In this document: piece after piece, positions 63,830 to 64,000 of the stretch
Numbering within the stretch: position 1 is the first letter of the stretch
Layout of the letters: every line of letters starts with the position of its first letter
DNA from: Microbacterium pumilum
GTDB taxonomy: Bacteria > Actinomycetota > Actinomycetes > Actinomycetales > Microbacteriaceae
Length of the DNA stretch: 64,000 nucleotides
Assembly: GCF_039530225.1 (NCBI RefSeq)
Contig: NZ_BAAAOH010000001.1
Coordinates: forward strand, 1,116,001-1,180,000
Reading direction: 5' to 3'
Notes under the pieces: model-generated
The model's database searches: none
Seen by the model: only the letters and a program-made list of their open reading frames with translations
What the model was told of the DNA's origin: nothing
Translations under genes and position numbers: made by a program

Positions 63830-64000
63830 ATGGATCGCATGCGCGTGGAGATCCTCCATATCTCGGAATGCCCGTCGTGGATCGAGACGGCCCGCCGAGT
63901 GCGCCAGGCGCTCGATGAGCTTGGACTAGACCCAGTGAACGTCGAAATTCGACTCCTTCAATCCCGCGCCGACGCCAGCGCGGAGACCTCGTTCGCCGGG
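63830..64000 (+). CDS. Start of a thioredoxin-fold-like small protein (cut by window edge)
   Basis: The first 57 codons of a gene running past the window end. GGGAGGGG lies five bases before the ATG. The text VEILHISECPSWIETARRVRQALDELGL with a Cys-Pro turn, then VEIRLL and a downstream FAG, resembles small thioredoxin-like proteins often found in actinobacterial mercury-resistance and metal-related loci. The assignment is tentative because only the N-terminal part is seen. Confidence 0.55.
   Translation, partial: MDRMRVEILHISECPSWIETARRVRQALDELGLDPVNVEIRLLQSRADASAETSFAG

Larger units (their letters stand above)
43683..64000. mobile_element. Integrative genomic island at tRNA-Ser, right end outside the window
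   Basis: From the tRNA-Ser 3' end onward the genes are of mobile type: integrase, small HTH regulators, excisionase, MobF relaxase-helicase, zeta toxin, resolvase-like protein, an IS481-family insertion and a second recombinase cassette. I read for a second copy of the tRNA 3' end (GGTTCAAATCCCACC) up to position 64,000 and found none, so the right attachment site is outside or lost. No type IV secretion, coupling protein or replication gene is seen in the 20 kb available. Confidence 0.75.

Noticed and set aside
43683..64000. Right attachment site of the island
   Set aside because: No second copy of the tRNA-Ser 3' end was found in this stretch by reading, so no end point is given.

Overview
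The window is a 64-kb piece of a high-GC actinobacterial chromosome. The gene order tilS-hpt-ftsH-folE-folP-folB-folK-DUF3180-PH-PH-DUF2520-panC-lysS, a ClpC ATPase with UvrB/C motif, the DUF4192 and DUF3180 families and many short dispersed repeats ending in GAGCTTGTCGAAG point to the family Microbacteriaceae, most probably Microbacterium or a close relative. The genus is inferred from gene order and style, not from an rRNA gene, because none is present.

Positions 1-43,600 look like ordinary chromosome. From left to right: an SDR oxidoreductase and a DHA2-type exporter; a tRNA cluster (Glu, Asp, Phe, minus strand); a secreted M23 peptidase; pyrophosphatase; then a long plus-strand block for tRNA-Ile lysidine modification, purine salvage, FtsH, the folate pathway (folE, folP, folB, folK with overlapping ends), three membrane proteins, a PanC with unusual active-site residues, and lysyl-tRNA synthetase. 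After this come a DUF4192 protein, cardiolipin synthase, a lipoprotein with an internal duplication, ClpC and an N-acetylglutamate synthase-like acetyltransferase.

Positions 26,900-33,940 hold a coherent amine-catabolism locus: an ethanolamine-type APC permease divergent from a glutamine-synthetase-like ligase, a gamma-glutamyl hydrolase, an aldehyde dehydrogenase, an SDR dehydrogenase and a FadR-type regulator. Together they could glutamylate ethanolamine (or another small amine), oxidise the side chain and release glutamate. Next are an SseB-like protein, an orphan VapB-like antitoxin, RadA, an SRPBCC protein, a striking 19-bp tandem repeat array, lactate dehydrogenase, and a small secreted peptide divergent from a giant LuxR-type ATPase regulator with a perfect palindrome between them. 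DUF4242, class II glutamine amidotransferase and LLM-class oxidoreductase genes close this part.

From a tRNA-Ser(CGA) gene at 43,592 onward the content changes to a mobile genomic island that probably runs past the right edge. It contains an integrase next to the tRNA, a regulator, an excisionase, an NrdH-like redoxin, an Arg-rich protein, a resolvase-like/zeta-toxin/antitoxin group, a MobF-type relaxase-helicase, and a dead IS481-family element with intact ends and a 6-bp target duplication. The cargo is poorly described: a two-gene module whose downstream member looks nuclease-like, a DUF6338 operon, and small envelope proteins. A second recombinase cassette (tyrosine recombinase, HTH protein, zinc-finger recombinase-like protein) and the start of a thioredoxin-fold-like gene end the window. 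No conjugative secretion genes are visible, so the island is either mobilisable in trans or continues beyond position 64,000.
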